A model generated the notes under the pieces. That model was not told where the DNA came from and searched no databases. It saw only the letters and a list, made by a program, of their open reading frames with translations. From positions 53,143,537 through 53,207,536 of the forward strand of contig OU015525.1 in NCBI GenBank assembly GCA_907165065.1: a stretch of 64,000 bases of DNA, in the 5' to 3' direction. Source of the DNA: Caprimulgus europaeus (Eukaryota; Chordata; Aves; Caprimulgiformes; Caprimulgidae). Of the stretch, positions 47,948 to 61,169 are shown piece by piece (within the stretch, counting starts at the first letter, position 1; each line of letters begins with the position of its first letter). The position numbers and the translations under genes are program-made.

Positions 47948-50900
47948 AAGCAAAGCAAAGACCAACACTTAATGCAAATTCTAGGAAGAATCTTAAAGAA
48001 GGGCTCAGAACACTATGCACACCAGCACATCACACTGTGTTCTTCCTTAATCACAACTATTTTGGGAACAAAAACTTTTTATTTGTTTCAGTTAGTGGTT
48101 CATTTTCTGTGTTTCTTTTTCAATGGGGCAGCTGGCAGGTTATGGTGCTACTCAAAGTCAGTAAATGTGGCAGACTGGCTTCTTTTTATATCTCTAAAAT
48201 TAATTTCTTTACTAAGTGGTGTGCTCCAGGACCATTTGTACTCGAGGAGAACTTTGCAGTATCAGCCTCTTTCCAAACATTATATATTATTGCAGGTTTT
48301 GAGTGCTGTGAATTAGAATTCTTTTTCTGGAGAAATATTTGAAGCTATAAAACTCTAAGACTCTAACATCTTAATAGGAAGATATGTGATGCACCTTTAA
48401 ACTATTTTCATACCAGCTCTTTAAAGAAAGACATGTAAGAAAAAAAAAAAGAAAAAAGATTTAAGGAAGAGCCACTACATTTTCTTTGCAAAGAAGTTTT
48501 ACCTAACAAAAACTAAGATGCTCTCAAACATTGGCCTCTCCAGAAGACTGCACCAAGACAATTTTCCTTTGTATCTCTGAGTAGTTACTGTATGTAATCT
48601 AGAATAATTTTAATGCATATCAGGATCAGGGAGCCAGTCGACACAGAATTATGTTAGCTTGGTTACTGGGCAATCAACCTATGTATTTGGCTATCACTGT
48701 TTCATACTGTCCCTGAAAATACAAGCCCTACTATGATTCCCCAAGGAATATGGCCAAGCAAGAGTATAAAAAATGTTCCCTGGTCTGTCTGGCTTTGTAT
48801 TACACCAAGGCACAGGGCCTCACTTTCTCCTTTATATCTCCTTGAGAGAGGACTCAACATAGGGGACTACCTCCTGCTACCTTTGCCCTTGCCATCTTCT
48901 GACAGTGTGATGGGAATGGAAGTAAAGTCTTTTCCTATTCCTCTTTCATCTTCCTGGTTATCACGCAACTTCCTCTGCTCATCATAATCTCACAATGCTC
49001 TGTGTGCCACCACAGAGCAGAGTCACCACCTCTCTGCTTTCCAGCCTGTTTGTGTCTGTGTGCCCTGCTTAGGGCTTGTAAATGTAGTTGATGAACAGAG
49101 AAGGAGCCCACCAGTGCAGGGCTGCCCAGAAGCTGGGCTTCTTGCATGTGCTTGTGAGCCTGAAAATCCTGTGGAGGCTCAGACACCTGCAAAGGTGTCT
49201 GCAGCAAGATGGAGAAGGACAGGGAAGCTGTGAAAATGTAAAGACATGGAACAGGATGTGGTGCATGTCAGGACTGACTCCTGTGTTATGTGAGCCAGAT
49301 GTGGAGGAGGAAGAGAATGGCCCAGGCTAATGCTTCTTTCAGAAGTCCTCTTTTCTAGAGTTGTGACCTGCTGAAATGTTTGGGTCATGGAAAAGGAGGA
49401 TCTTTATTAGCTTTCCACTGATTTACCATATACATGGATTTTAGTGTGAAAAATATAATGGAACCAGATAAAGCAGGACTGCCTTAGTGACCTTTCTTCC
49501 CTGCAGCTGCCCTGGCCATGCTGCTGTAGCTGTGTGGCATTCAGACAGGGTCTGACTCATCTCCAGCAAGCTTAGAGCGTGGGCACAGTAGCACAAGATG
49601 GTTTGTACCTTAATGTGCCATAGTGTCCACACTCGTACCTCCTTTAGTTTTTTTGTAGTAACAGTCTGTGAAACCTGCTGTCAGAAGAACTATTTTGAAG
49701 ATGGTTGTGTTTATTTCACATTTTGATATGGAAGGATAGAGGTGGCTTTTAGGTGTTAAAGTTCATTATCATATTTCAACAGCCCTGCTGATGTTTACTA
49801 ATGTAATTAGATTATTTCAAAGTTTTACATATTTAGGGAAGCTTTTTCTGATAAATTTAGATGGAGTATTGGAAGTCTGTTGAGAATTATTTCAATCTAC
49901 AAAAAAAGGAAGAGAATGAAGGATGTACAGGAGACATTTGTGCAAAGAAAATAGCAAAATTAGATTCATATTAATTTAGAGCCTTCAGGTCTAGCTTTTC
50001 AGCTGATTGATTTACAGCACCACATAGAACATTTTTTAATACCCTTTATTTTTTTTTTTCCCAAGGACAACAAGTGTCTTAAGTAGAAGATTGCTAAACT
50101 GCTCCTTTACATAAATGAACTAGTTGAGAAATAGTCTGTCAAGAAATAACACATTTTTGTTGTTGTTTCACTAAAATCAGATTATTTAGGAAAAAACCCC
50201 AAAGTTCTAGAAAGATAAACAAATGCCAACTATAAAGGAGCTAGCCAGACAGAGAATGAAAGAGCAATAATTTAAGAGAAAACCCATGCTTTTTAGGCAA
50301 TGAGAGGTTTGTTTTTGTGACGCACATTTAAAGGAAGTTTCTATTTTTTTTTTTTCCCAGAAGTTGAATAGAAAATAACTATGTAAGAAAGATTTTGAAG
50401 AAAAATGAGTATATAGCTATATAGTTATAGCTAGAGGTTAATAACACAAGATATCATTGTGCCACAGTCATTAAAACAGCATTCCAGACCTTTTCCTGGC
50501 TCAGATCCTAGCAACTGTAATGATGCTAGAATGCATTAGAAAGACAATGTGCCAAAAATCTCATTGGGTTTAAAGAGGGACGAGTTATTTCGTTTGGTAA
50601 ATGACAGTGATCATAATATTGTGAAGAGACAGGAATCAGACAGCCTTGTGACATAGCTGAGACTGTCTGAACACTGAGAAAATATTTAAAGGCAAATTAA
50701 AGTGCCACATCTAATACTTCAGTTCTAAGCAAAGCCCTGTTATCCTGAGTATTGGGCTTCCAAATGAGGAAATCTTTCTGACACTTAGTTTTATAGGACA
50801 ATAAAATTTGGGTCAAATTCAAATACTTTTGGAGATATTGTGGATATTCTCACCCATCTAAAAAGTGGAGAAGGGATAGGGCATGAACCAAGTAAGCAGT

Positions 50901-53900
50901 ATGAGCATTTTACGTGAGAACACACTGACATTTTTTCCCAAGCGATATAGGATGAAATGTAATATACACTCATGATTATCTTGAATTATAGATAGTGTCA
51001 AAAGATAACCTGTAACAAAACCCATGTTTATATAAAATACAACACCCCCCCACACAAATTAGACAGCTCTTCGTTTTTAAAAAGCCATAAGGACCCATTT
51101 GGCAGCAAAAAGAGTCAACCAAAACCTAGTCGGGTACAGCACAACTGTTCAGTTGCTGTTTCAGTTGCATCAGTTCAGGACACAAGCAGAATCAAGCTGT
51201 TCTCATCACAACATATTTTTCTCATGAGAAGGTATCCTTTGAGATAAGTACCTGACAGGTGAAATTACTTAATATATCACAATAAATCTTCCCTGTTTTT
51301 TCTTTTTCTGTAACCATCAATTAAGAAGTGATGAATGCTTGCATAAGACACAGTACAATCACTTTATTTTCAGGGACTAAATTTAAGTGTCTTGGCTTGT
51401 AATATTTCACAAAATTTGTCACTTTATTTTCAATGAGTAGGTTAATAATCATACAATCAAGCAATTTTTAATTATAAAAGTATGATAATATATTGCTTTT
51501 CCATGGAAATTACAAGTGACTATAGCATCTCTTTATTGACAGTTATAAAATTATACTGGGCACATGCTGATTGATTCATTTCAGATTAAATCAGATTTAT
51601 CTCATTTGGGTTAGGTGAAAAAGGAACAGATATGGGTTCAGTTCATTCCAGAAAATGAAATTCATCATTTGTAAAATATGTATCTACTTTAAAATATGTA
51701 TCTATTTTAAAAAGTATTTTTATTGTTATTTATAGAGAGATATAATATCTCAGTTATTAAATTAGTGGTTTCAAGGCAGTGATGAGAAAATTGCTAGTTT
51801 CATTATACTGCTTAAGTACTAATAATTTTTTGAGACTATTGCCGCTCTTCTCTAAAATCATGCCCAAATTCATGAAATGTTAGCATTCTATGAATCTGAT
51901 GTTTTCTTACAAAAAATACCAAGTAAATAAACCAAATAACTCCCCTGTGAGTGTTCTGGCCCACTGCAGAGACCAGAAGTTCCTCAGGGAACCATCACTG
52001 AGAGGAAAAAAATAATTTCAGGAAGTTCATGCCACAGGAGTCCTGGTTCAAAAAAAAAAAAAATTAAAAAAAAAATAATAAAAAACCACCATCTGAAGTC
52101 TTGCTTAAAAATGCATGTCACCTTCTTTGCTCAAGGAAGAGTTTCCCCTGAGCACACATCCCTTTCCCTGGTGATGGTTTGCCACGGACAATGTGTCAAG
52201 GATATTGTGGTCTTTATTTTAATCTTGTCATCCAAAGACGACAGATCTAATAAATAATTTTCAGCCTGGGAAATCTTATCTTACTAGATTCTCCAAACTA
52301 TTTAAATGTTCTGATATAAGCAAGAGGCCACAAAAAATAAAAATTGCTAAAGTTGCTCATGAGGTTGTACCAGTTTTAACTGTTTTCACTGACTGAGAGT
52401 CTTTTTATGCTTCTTGAGATGACCGCTTGCTGTTTCGCTGCATGTATACGCAGTCCTGTTTTATTAATTGTCACTTGCTCTGCCCTCAGATTGTGGAAAT
52501 AAAATTACACTGCTCCATCTGTTGTCAATTGCTGTTTGTGGATCTTTGGGTCCACCAATATAACAAAGGTATATATCTATCTCACTTGGTGCAGATTGAG
52601 AATTATAACGTTATATCAGTGCCTCTAAAATGTTAACGTCTGGAATTGTTCCTATTTCAGTCTTAAGTATTTCACCTGTGTAAGACAGTAGGTACCTCAC
52701 AGTGTATTAGTATTTATATAGACATGGGCGGTGTCCTTGTATAATTAGTAAGAAGATTGTGGATGTTTGAAAAAGCAGGATGTTATCTAAATAGCTTCTC
52801 AACAGCTGCAGATTTCACTACCTCAGTTGCTCAATCAAGCCCTTTTACAGAAATTGCACAGCAGATATATCATCAAAGTGAGCCCTGCCCTGTGATCACT
52901 TAATCTGTTCCTACTGAGAGAACAGACTTTGAGAAAACCGTGCACTGTGATGGGACCTCATCCAGGGAACGATGGTACATAATAATGAAGTAAGTTTTAC
53001 TCAACGTTAAGAGGTTTTTGAAACCCCATAGGAAGGGAAAGGGATATGTTATGTAGTCCCTGGATAGAGTCCACCATTGGTAAAAGTAAAAAACTTCCTG
53101 AAAATCTATCACATAGAAATTAGTTTATTATTATACACAGTAAGTACATGCTATGTGTAACAATTATGCAAATGTGCCTAAGAGTACCAGAATGCCCATA
53201 CAGTGCTTCCAAAGGTTTATATAGGAATTTAAGGCAAAAAAAAGAAAAATCAAATGTCTGTTATCTGCAGACCTGAAATTCATATGAGCCAGAATACTAG
53301 GCTTAAAAAAAAAAAAAAAAAAATTATCTATTCCTCAGCTGGGAGGTGAAAAAAACTTATAAAACTTCCATTTTATACTTAGGGCTGCTTTATTGATAGC
53401 TTAGAAGTGCTGTCTTCAAAATAAATGTTTGAGAAATGTTCTCCACATTAGTTTCCTTAAGTACAGACCCTGGCTTCTGTATAAAAATGCACAAGAGTTT
53501 GTGTGTCTACATTTAAATGTCCAGTTACTACAATTGTTAACTCTATTATGTTAATTTAAAACTGATAGAAGAGTATATAACTTGTATCTGTTGTTAATTC
53601 TGCATTCAAACAGAGATTTATATGTGTATTTAGTCTACGAAGAAAGCCAATGTTACTAAACAATTTTAATAGCCCCTATTCTATTAATAGTGTCCCTGAT
53701 TATTTTGGTCTTGCAAAATATTCCTTTGTATACAATTTTGTATTTGAGTCAAGTTGTACTGTAGAGAATACTAAGAGGATCCTTAGCTGATATAAATCTC
53801 TAATTCCCCTGATTTCTTATATGTGCATGTTTTCATGAGCTGAAGTATTAGAACAATTATACTCCTGCTCCTGTCGTGCAGAGCTGTAGAGCCATGCTAT

Positions 53901-54074
53901 TATCTTTGTCGGAATTGTCTGTGCTGAAGCTTGATAGTTTACCTCAGGGTAAGTTAAGTATCTTCTAGTAGTGAAGGACTGAATCACTTTTTTTTGTTAT
54001 TTCCATAGGAATTGCAGCCACCAAGTTTTAATTCAGCCAGAGTAACAAACTGAATGAGGTAATCCTGGTTATAT
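47942..54074. other. Long non-coding stretch with A-rich and tandem patches
   Basis: About 6.1 kb with no supported gene. It holds an A-rich tract at 52050-52086 (A14, tt, A10, taataaaaaa) and an A19 run at 53305-53323. A two-copy repeat of aaaatatgtatctac/atttt lies near 51673-51710. A 114-codon plus-strand frame (47972-48316) overlaps another of 101 codons in a second frame. Neither is convincing. Confidence 0.5.
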
Positions 54075-54778
54075 GCACGAGGAGAGGGAGAGAGGCTGGA
54101 AAGCAGCCTCGTGGAAAGAGATCTCATTGTTTGGGTTGACAGCAAGTTGAATATGAGTCAACAGTGTGCCCTGGCAGTCACAAGGGCCAACTGTGGCCTG
54201 GGGTGCATCAAGCAGGCGTTTGTCCCACTCTGCACTGCACTGGTGTGGCCCAACCTCGAGTACTGTGTGCAGTTTTGGGCACCTCAATATAAGAAGGACA
54301 TTGACATATTAGAGTGTGTCCAGAGGAGGGCAACCAAGATGGTGAAGCATCTTGAGGGCAAGACTTACAAGGAGTGGCTGAGGTCACTTGTTTTATTCAG
54401 CTTGGAGAAGAGAAGACTGAGGGGTGACCTCATGGCACTCTACAACTTCCTCAAGGAGGGCAGCAGAAGGGGAGGTGCCAATCTCCTCTCTCTGGTCACC
54501 AATGATAGGACACAAGGAAAGGGACTAAAGCTGTGTCAGAGCAAGTTCAGATTGGACATTACGAAAAGGTTTTTCACTGAGAGGATGGTTGGTCCCTAGA
54601 ACAGGCTCCCCAGGGAAGTGATCATGAACTGAAGCCTGTTAGAGTTCAAGGAATGTCTGGACAATGCTCATAGTCATACGGTTTAGTTTTAGGCAGTCCT
54701 GCAAGGAGCAGGGAATTGGACGTGATGATATTTATGGGTCCCTTCCAACTCAAGATATTTTATGATTCTATGATTTGA
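54075..54778 (+). mobile_element. CR1 LINE 3' portion with a still-open ORF2 end
   Basis: About 700 bp on the plus strand, ending in 'gtcccttccaactcaag' and attttatgattctatgattt. One frame is open for 162 codons (54111-54599) and carries the CR1 blocks '[15 protein letters not shown]', '[14 protein letters not shown]', '[18 protein letters not shown]' and '[19 protein letters not shown]'. Compared with the other copies here, about ten codons are missing between 'GCIKQ' and 'VPLC', a deletion that keeps the frame. A stop at 54597-54599 precedes the rest of the conserved 'NRLPREV' region. It belongs to a CR1 subfamily different from the 9158/34606 pair. Confidence 0.95.
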
Positions 54779-55569
54779 TTTACAGGGTTCAAGAGGAAAG
54801 TAGTGTTGCTTTTGATAATGCGATCATTTAAGCATGTGCTTGGCTTAGAACCTAATCAGACCTAAGAATGTGGCAGAGTTTGTATACATATTTAAGTACC
54901 TTGCTAAATCAGAAACCTCATCCTCACATCACAGTTTGTCAAGTGGTGTGATAAATCTATCTCTCTTTTGTTCACAAATCACATAAAAACAGGTCCAGAT
55001 TTATGTTAACTGTATTTATTATTCATAAGGATTTATTGAACAGTCTATATATCTGTAATCAAATCTATGCTACCAACGGCTGTTTTATTCTTAAGTGTTA
55101 TTCCCACCTTGATTTTCATGCATACTGTAGCTAGAAGACTAAAATGTTTTATTTACTTTAATACAAGATGGGAGTTCAGTAAAAGTTTAAAATTCTCTGC
55201 ACAAAAGAGTACTTGGGATTACTGAATTCCATCAGAAGTTGGGGGACTTGATAAGCTTTCAGCAAATAAATACTATGTTCCTTTCAGTGGAAATAATGAA
55301 GCGTGAAAGTATCAGGATCCGTTTAGCTATCCTAGCAAGTCTACTTCTTTCTTAGTAGGGAATATGTTCTGCCATCCTTTTCACATTTAAGAATGATTTT
55401 CTCCAAGATAAAAATTGGCAAACTAGGTTTTAGGGGATCAAATGGCTAATACATCTTGACATGGCACCTGAAGCAGACCTAGAGCCCTACAGTTTTGGTT
55501 TTTTTTTAAACATATTTGTGTACTAGCCAATATACTTAGCTGAGAATTTTTAATTACAGTGAGGAAAGA
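54779..55569. other. Non-coding stretch, nothing recognised
   Basis: Plain AT-rich DNA between the CR1 copy and the old SINE-like region. No gene or repeat seen. Confidence 0.5.
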
Positions 55570-56020
55570 TGCCTCAGTGACTGTGAATGAATTTGGCACT
55601 CAGGAGATGTATGGTCAATCAGCTATCCTGCCATGGACTTTGGAGCAGTGATTCAGGTGCTTAAACATAGGCATCTGCTGCCAGTGGTGACGTCCTGGCC
55701 TCCAGCTGTTGATGCAGAAGTGCATAGGTCATCTGTGGGTTCTCTGTTATCACTGCTTGACTGGTGGACTTGTTTCAGACATAGCAGCAGAACTACAAAA
55801 CTCCATGAGGCATCCCAAGTCTCTCTCTCAGTGTGACTTAGGCAAGTCACTTAGGCTTCAATTATTAGAAGTCCTACATGCAGGTCATTATTTAATGAGA
55901 CTAGCAAAAGCCTCTAGGTGATTAACTCCATGGTACTGCTGAGAAATACTTCAACAATATTAAATACATCTTTGGGCACCCTAAACACCTAAATATCCCT
56001 TTAAAAATGGATCTTGCTCC
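55570..56020 (+). repeat. Old SINE-like / sauropsid repeat remnants
   Basis: Two motifs recall MIR-type SINEs: 'ggcactcaggagatgtatggtcaat' near 55596-55620 (MIR-like gactc.ggagacctgggttcaa) and 'gtgtgacttaggcaagtcacttaggc' near 55832-55857. Between and after them are 'ggtgcttaaacataggcatct' (55658-55678) and 'caccctaaacacctaaatatcccttt' (55977-56002), which recall reptile repeats with a 'taggcacctaaat' motif. The pieces may be one MIR copy split by another element. Boundaries and identity are uncertain. Confidence 0.35.
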
Positions 56021-57482
56021 ACATGTGGGTATTTACAAGATACAAGGAAGCAGGGTCAGCAGTGTGGACTCAAGCTAGTATCTCTGCAAGGCTTAAGGTG
56101 GTCTTGCACACCAGGCTAAACTGGTACACTGGTTTGTCCCCAGAGTGCATCACAACGCAGTAGGAACATGCCGTTGTCACAGATTGCTGGTCGTCGGAGA
56201 GCCTTTATCTTACATAAAGTTGTTGTGTTAGACACAACAAGAACAAACATTTTCAAAACAGCCTTTTAAAATGCTTAGTTTCCATTACATATCAATTAGG
56301 CCAGTTCCAGTTAAGGCCTCAATTACTTCTGAAATTGTGATTGTAAAGAATTTTTTTTTTTTCAACATCCAGAGAAGTGGTTCCTGTTCTATTCTCATTA
56401 ATCTCTGTCTTTGCAAGAAGCAGCTGAGTGATTATTTTCAAAAGTTTTGTAATATTTAAAGTAACTTGTATTAAAAAATGTGGTGTTTTTCTTCCCTCAT
56501 ATAAAGAACAATGTGCTTTGCCTTTATGACTTTTATTATGGTTGCCCTAGATTTCTGAGATAGAAGTGAAAGGAATGATTCATGTTCTTTCCCTTTAATT
56601 TAGGTGACATGATATTTGGCCTTAATTATTCTCTTAGATATGTAAAAAAATAAAATTATTATTAGAGTTTGATAAAATTTCGTATTAAAATAGGCTGAAA
56701 CAGTAAAACAAACCCAGAATTATACAGAGCATGACCTTTCCTTGTATGATGTCTCCTTGTGTAAAAATAAGTCTCATCAGGCTGTGATTTAGATGCCAAG
56801 CCAAAGGATGGTAACAGTAATTAGAGGCTTAAAATGGCAAGATGAAATATCCTTACATTAAGTTTAAATTGAAACCTTAAAAAAATCAGGCAAATGTTTG
56901 ATAATTTTTCCACCTTACTTATGCAGTACCCAGCTAACATATTGTTACTTGTCAGTTCTGTGGCATCTTATATTATAGAAATATCCTTATTAAATAATAT
57001 TCTCAGAGGAATAATTGGGGCGTTATGATTTTATATTATGTTCTCTACAACCAAACAAGTGACTGCTGTGCATTTCTAACTGTAGTTAGAATACAAAAAA
57101 GCACTATAAGTCTTATTTGTATGATAGGTTTGAAAATCTGGGAGAAATATGTCATCTTATTTGCTGCAAGAGGAGTTTGAGCAAAAGTTGAGCAGAGAAA
57201 AAAATTTTATTAATTTTATGTTGGTACAGATTGTTTTAATTCCATACCATTTTAATGTAATTGTACACTTTATAATATGTTAGTATCTTGGGGTTTTTTT
57301 TGGTAGCTACTCAATTATTGTGTGGTTTGTAATGAAAATGCTGACACAGCTTCAACAATTCAAATTCAATTAAATTCAAATGTCTGAATAGCATTATTCT
57401 AACACTATGGATAATCATTTCAGGAATAAGTTTAGACATTTGCCTTGGAGCAAAGCATGACTAATACCTGTAAGCTAGCAGT
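56021..57482. other. Non-coding stretch, nothing recognised
   Basis: Strongly AT-rich, no supported feature. Open frames are of chance length. Confidence 0.5.
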
Positions 57483-57506
57483 AAAAAAAAAAAAAGAAAA
57501 AAAAAA
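57483..57506. repeat. A13-G-A10 tract
   Basis: A near-pure adenine run with a single G. No retroposed body was recognised upstream, so it is listed only as low-complexity sequence. Confidence 0.9.
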
Positions 57507-57765
57507 GGCAAAAATCTTTTTGACCATGACTGGAGACAGCAAAAATCCTGTAATCTCAGTAACAGCCCTCTGAAAGGACACTGCAAACACAGTTTAAGTT
57601 ATAAAAAATTCTGTAACGAGTACAGTGTTTTGGGGACAAATTGTGAAATCCAAAGCAGAAAGAGACAAGTCTCCTAAAAAACTAAAAAAACCCCCCCAAA
57701 ACTAAAAAACTTTTCAGAGGGAATAAAAAAAATTGCCTTCTACCTCCCAAATAGAAGGGGGGTGC

Positions 57766-57866
57766 ATTTTCAAAGCAATGCACTGAGACTTAAGTGAACA
57801 ATTCTCACTGACTTTAAAAGAGGTAACATGGCTACATTTCTTAGCACAACTTTGAAAATCTGCCCC
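57766..57866. mobile_element. Small palindromic repeat, possible MITE relic
   Basis: The left end attttcaaag (57766-57775) is the exact inverse of ctttgaaaat (57850-57859) on the right. Between them are 'actgagacttaagtga' and a central 'ctcactgactttaaaag'. This layout resembles the palindromic repeats common in turtles and crocodilians that read 'ttttcaaaag...cccattgactttcaatggg...cttttgaaaa'. The copy is about 95 bp and much decayed. Family assignment (non-autonomous DNA transposon or other) is my inference, and no target duplication was identified. Confidence 0.4.
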
Positions 57867-59538
57867 CTAATGTGCTATAATAATTATCTGAAAACTTGTA
57901 GCAAAGAATATGATTTTTTTTTATTTTTCCCTCACATGCATCAGTGAGAGAATTTAGAAACCTATTTATCATATTTTTTTGCATGAAATTTTTTAAAGTT
58001 ATTAGATTTTGTAACCAGGCCTACCCAAAAAATGGCACATACAGTTTTTCTAGTTCCCAGTCATTCTCTGCCCTTTTATTTTAGTCACCCTGGAACGTCC
58101 ATCTTCTCCTTCCCTACTTTCAGGCTGCTTTCTGAGCAATACAGCACATCCACAGAGAAGACGGGCATTCTTCCCATTGTAGTGTATGGATCCTTCACTT
58201 GACTTCCTGCCTAGCCATGTAACTGGCACAGAGAGGCCAGGGCTAAGTGATACACATAATTTTAGTCCTTCCTGACTTCTCACCTTCTTGCCTCTTCCTT
58301 CACTTTCCTATCCACTGTCTTCCAGCTTTGTTTTAAAATCATATATTTTCCCTATTGCTTGCTATCTGGAGTGAGGATCAGGAAAGTAAACTGGAATTTT
58401 TGTTGAAATTGTCTCACCTGTATCCTGGCTGTCAAAGAAAAAAGAAAAGACTTTTAAAAAGAAATCACCGTCAGGAGGCTGAGACCAAAAGGGACTCATT
58501 AACATGTGTCTGCTTCCTTTTGACGAATGCACAATATGTTTAGTAGCAATCAAGTACTGCCAATGGAAGATCTCCTATTATTTTAAATATCCTGTTGAAA
58601 GAATAATTTTCTTATGCAAAATTATTCTGCTTCTTTTCTTGAGACTGTCATTCTCATGATTATAATTCCCCAAGTCAATGTCTGTTATTTATATCTACAC
58701 TTCACTCCTGCCGAGAAAGCTGAAGCTTAGACACCTATTCAGTGTTTTCTGGGGATAGAAAGTGAAATGAAAGAACAAAGTCAGGGGTTTAGGAGAGATT
58801 TTTATTTTTTTAAGGTAAAATTGACTTTCTATAGTCACTGCATATCATTTTCCTGGTAAGTAGGCAGGATTTTCTGATCAAGAGCAAAGGCAACCGAATT
58901 TTGCAAGTGTCATTTTTATTTCAGTTTTAGCGAGTCCATATATATAGATCTTAACTTTGAGGATATTTTTCTTGAGCCTTTATTGGGCTGGACTTTTCAT
59001 TTCATTGTTGAACAGCCATGGTATGATGGACAGCCATGGGTAATTCAATCCAGCTAGCCTTGTTGAGTGACTGGAGCTCTGATCTCACTCAACATACTGC
59101 TATAAGGAAACCAAAATCATGCCCAAGTGGATTCAAGTCCAGCATGTTGTACCTCTTATCTGTTCTCCTTATTCTTCCAGCTTCCTTCTTCTTTTCCTCT
59201 TTTCTTTTGGCACCAAAAGCAGAGTGACAGATAATTACAGGATGAAATTGCACGTCTGCCTGTATTTCATGACATGAAACTCCCTGTTGGCCATCTGCCC
59301 CCAGAATGTGTTCTTGTTCACATGGCTAAGGGGTGCTACAAAACATTAGCTGGTGAATCCAGACTGTAGTCGGTACCTGATGTTATATTCTACCTTCCAG
59401 CTAGTTTTATGACTTCAATAAATTGTAGCTTTAAAAAACAATAACAAAACCAACAAAAACCAGCAGAGTAATCTGAAGATAAAGAAAAAAGGACAAATAA
59501 TAAATCAGTTATTAAAGATTTTCTTTCTTAGAAAACTA
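57867..59538. other. Non-coding stretch, nothing recognised
   Basis: AT-rich DNA. The open frames at 58050-58283 (minus) and 58355-58543 (plus) are short and lack support. Confidence 0.5.
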
Positions 59539-59585
59539 TATTCTTTATATACTTTATTCTTTATATACTTTATTCTTTATATACT
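59539..59585. repeat. 16-bp tandem repeat, nearly three copies
   Basis: tattctttatatactt is repeated exactly at 59539-59554 and 59555-59570, with a 15-bp third copy at 59571-59585 before the sequence diverges (c instead of t). It is a small local minisatellite. Confidence 0.95.
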
Positions 59586-61169
59586 CTTAAGTTTTTACAT
59601 TATTTCACTAATGTAAAGGTAAAGATCAAATTCATTTTAGGCAAATGTGATAGCAATTTAGAGTAATCTTTATTCTTGAACAGCAAAGACCAAAAATGGT
59701 CTACTTTCTGATGTTAGACCCTAATTGTAGTTTAGATCAGACATGTGCGCAGTGCTAAACTTCCTAATGCAGCTCAAATCTGGATACTTAGGTCCCCTTT
59801 CTGGTTGGTACAACACAGACCTCAGAACCAACACAGCATGGCCAGCAACTTTTCTTTTTCACTTTGTGCTCCAGACATTTCTTATTGTACCTGAAATGGA
59901 ATTGTATCACTGCAAAAACCTACATGCCCTATTTTTTCTTAATTGCTGTTAAACTGGCTACATCTCATTTCCACAAAGAAAAATTAAGTGAAATAGTCAA
60001 TCATAACCACTGAATACAGTAAAGACCAATGGGCAGTATATACTTAATGACATTAAATTAAAAATATAAAAATAAGGCAAATTATAGCCATAGCTGTGGA
60101 AAGGCTCTAACACTGAGCTGTTAAAGTTAAGGCTGAATTATAGTCTCTAATGCAACTCTGTCACTGCTCCCTCCATTTCTGAATATTTCATCTTCTTGGT
60201 GGTAATGTTCTGTGTATGATTCTTACCCAAGAGCAATTAAAAAGTTATATTTCCTGAATATAGAGATAGCTAAATCCAAATTTTTCCCATCATAAAAAGG
60301 AAGGAAATAGCATCTCTTTCTTGAGCAGCTTAACAGACAAAATAGCTATGTGCTGTAAGATTCAATACAGCACAGGAAGTATAAAAGCCCTTTCCACTGT
60401 TCTGAAGGAAATTAATTTTAATCTTCTTCAATCCTGATCCTACTTTTACCTGTGTCTTTAGAGCAGTCAGAAGAGATCTGGCAACAGGAGACTCATAAAT
60501 TCCTTTTCCTGATCTAAGACTACTCTAGGATTGGATCACACAATTTTTATACAGAGTAGCCCTTGTTCCCAGAAATAATTCTTAAGCACTCCAATAGGTC
60601 TGCTATATGTGATTAAGGGTCATCAACACAAATGAGGGTTGAGCAGTTTTTCTTGTAATTGTTATATATGCTTTAATCCTTTTTTAGTTAATACACAAAC
60701 CACCCTTTTCAAAGGTTCTTCCATTTCGGTGAGATATTTGGATTTTAAATGGCTTATGCAAGAGGTCACAGGATATTTGGAAGAGACACTGCAATTGCTG
60801 CACTCAGTGGCAAATCAGTGGTTATCTTCAAAGAAGCTAGAATTAAAAATCATAGATTTTTGTTGGAACAGAACTCTATGATGTCTTACAGACCATGCAA
60901 GCTTCCCAAAAAAACTCCAGATCAGTGCACTTGATTTTATCATCTCTAAAAAAAAGTGTAGCCTTCTGCCAAGTGCATTGATCTTCAGAAATCAATATAT
61001 TACACAACTCTGAAGCACTGCTATTGGGTACATTTTACAGACTGTAAAACTTGAGACATGCTTTATCTTAATTTACATCCTTCTCAATGTGAAGTCCAAG
61101 TTCTCAACTTGAAAATATTTCTTCTCCAGAGGAAGGGATTTTTTTTTTTGAAGACTTTTTGTTTGTTTG
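59586..61169. other. Non-coding stretch, nothing recognised
   Basis: AT-rich DNA. The frame at 60639-60881 (plus, 80 codons) is compositionally ordinary and overlaps another. Not called as a gene. Confidence 0.5.
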
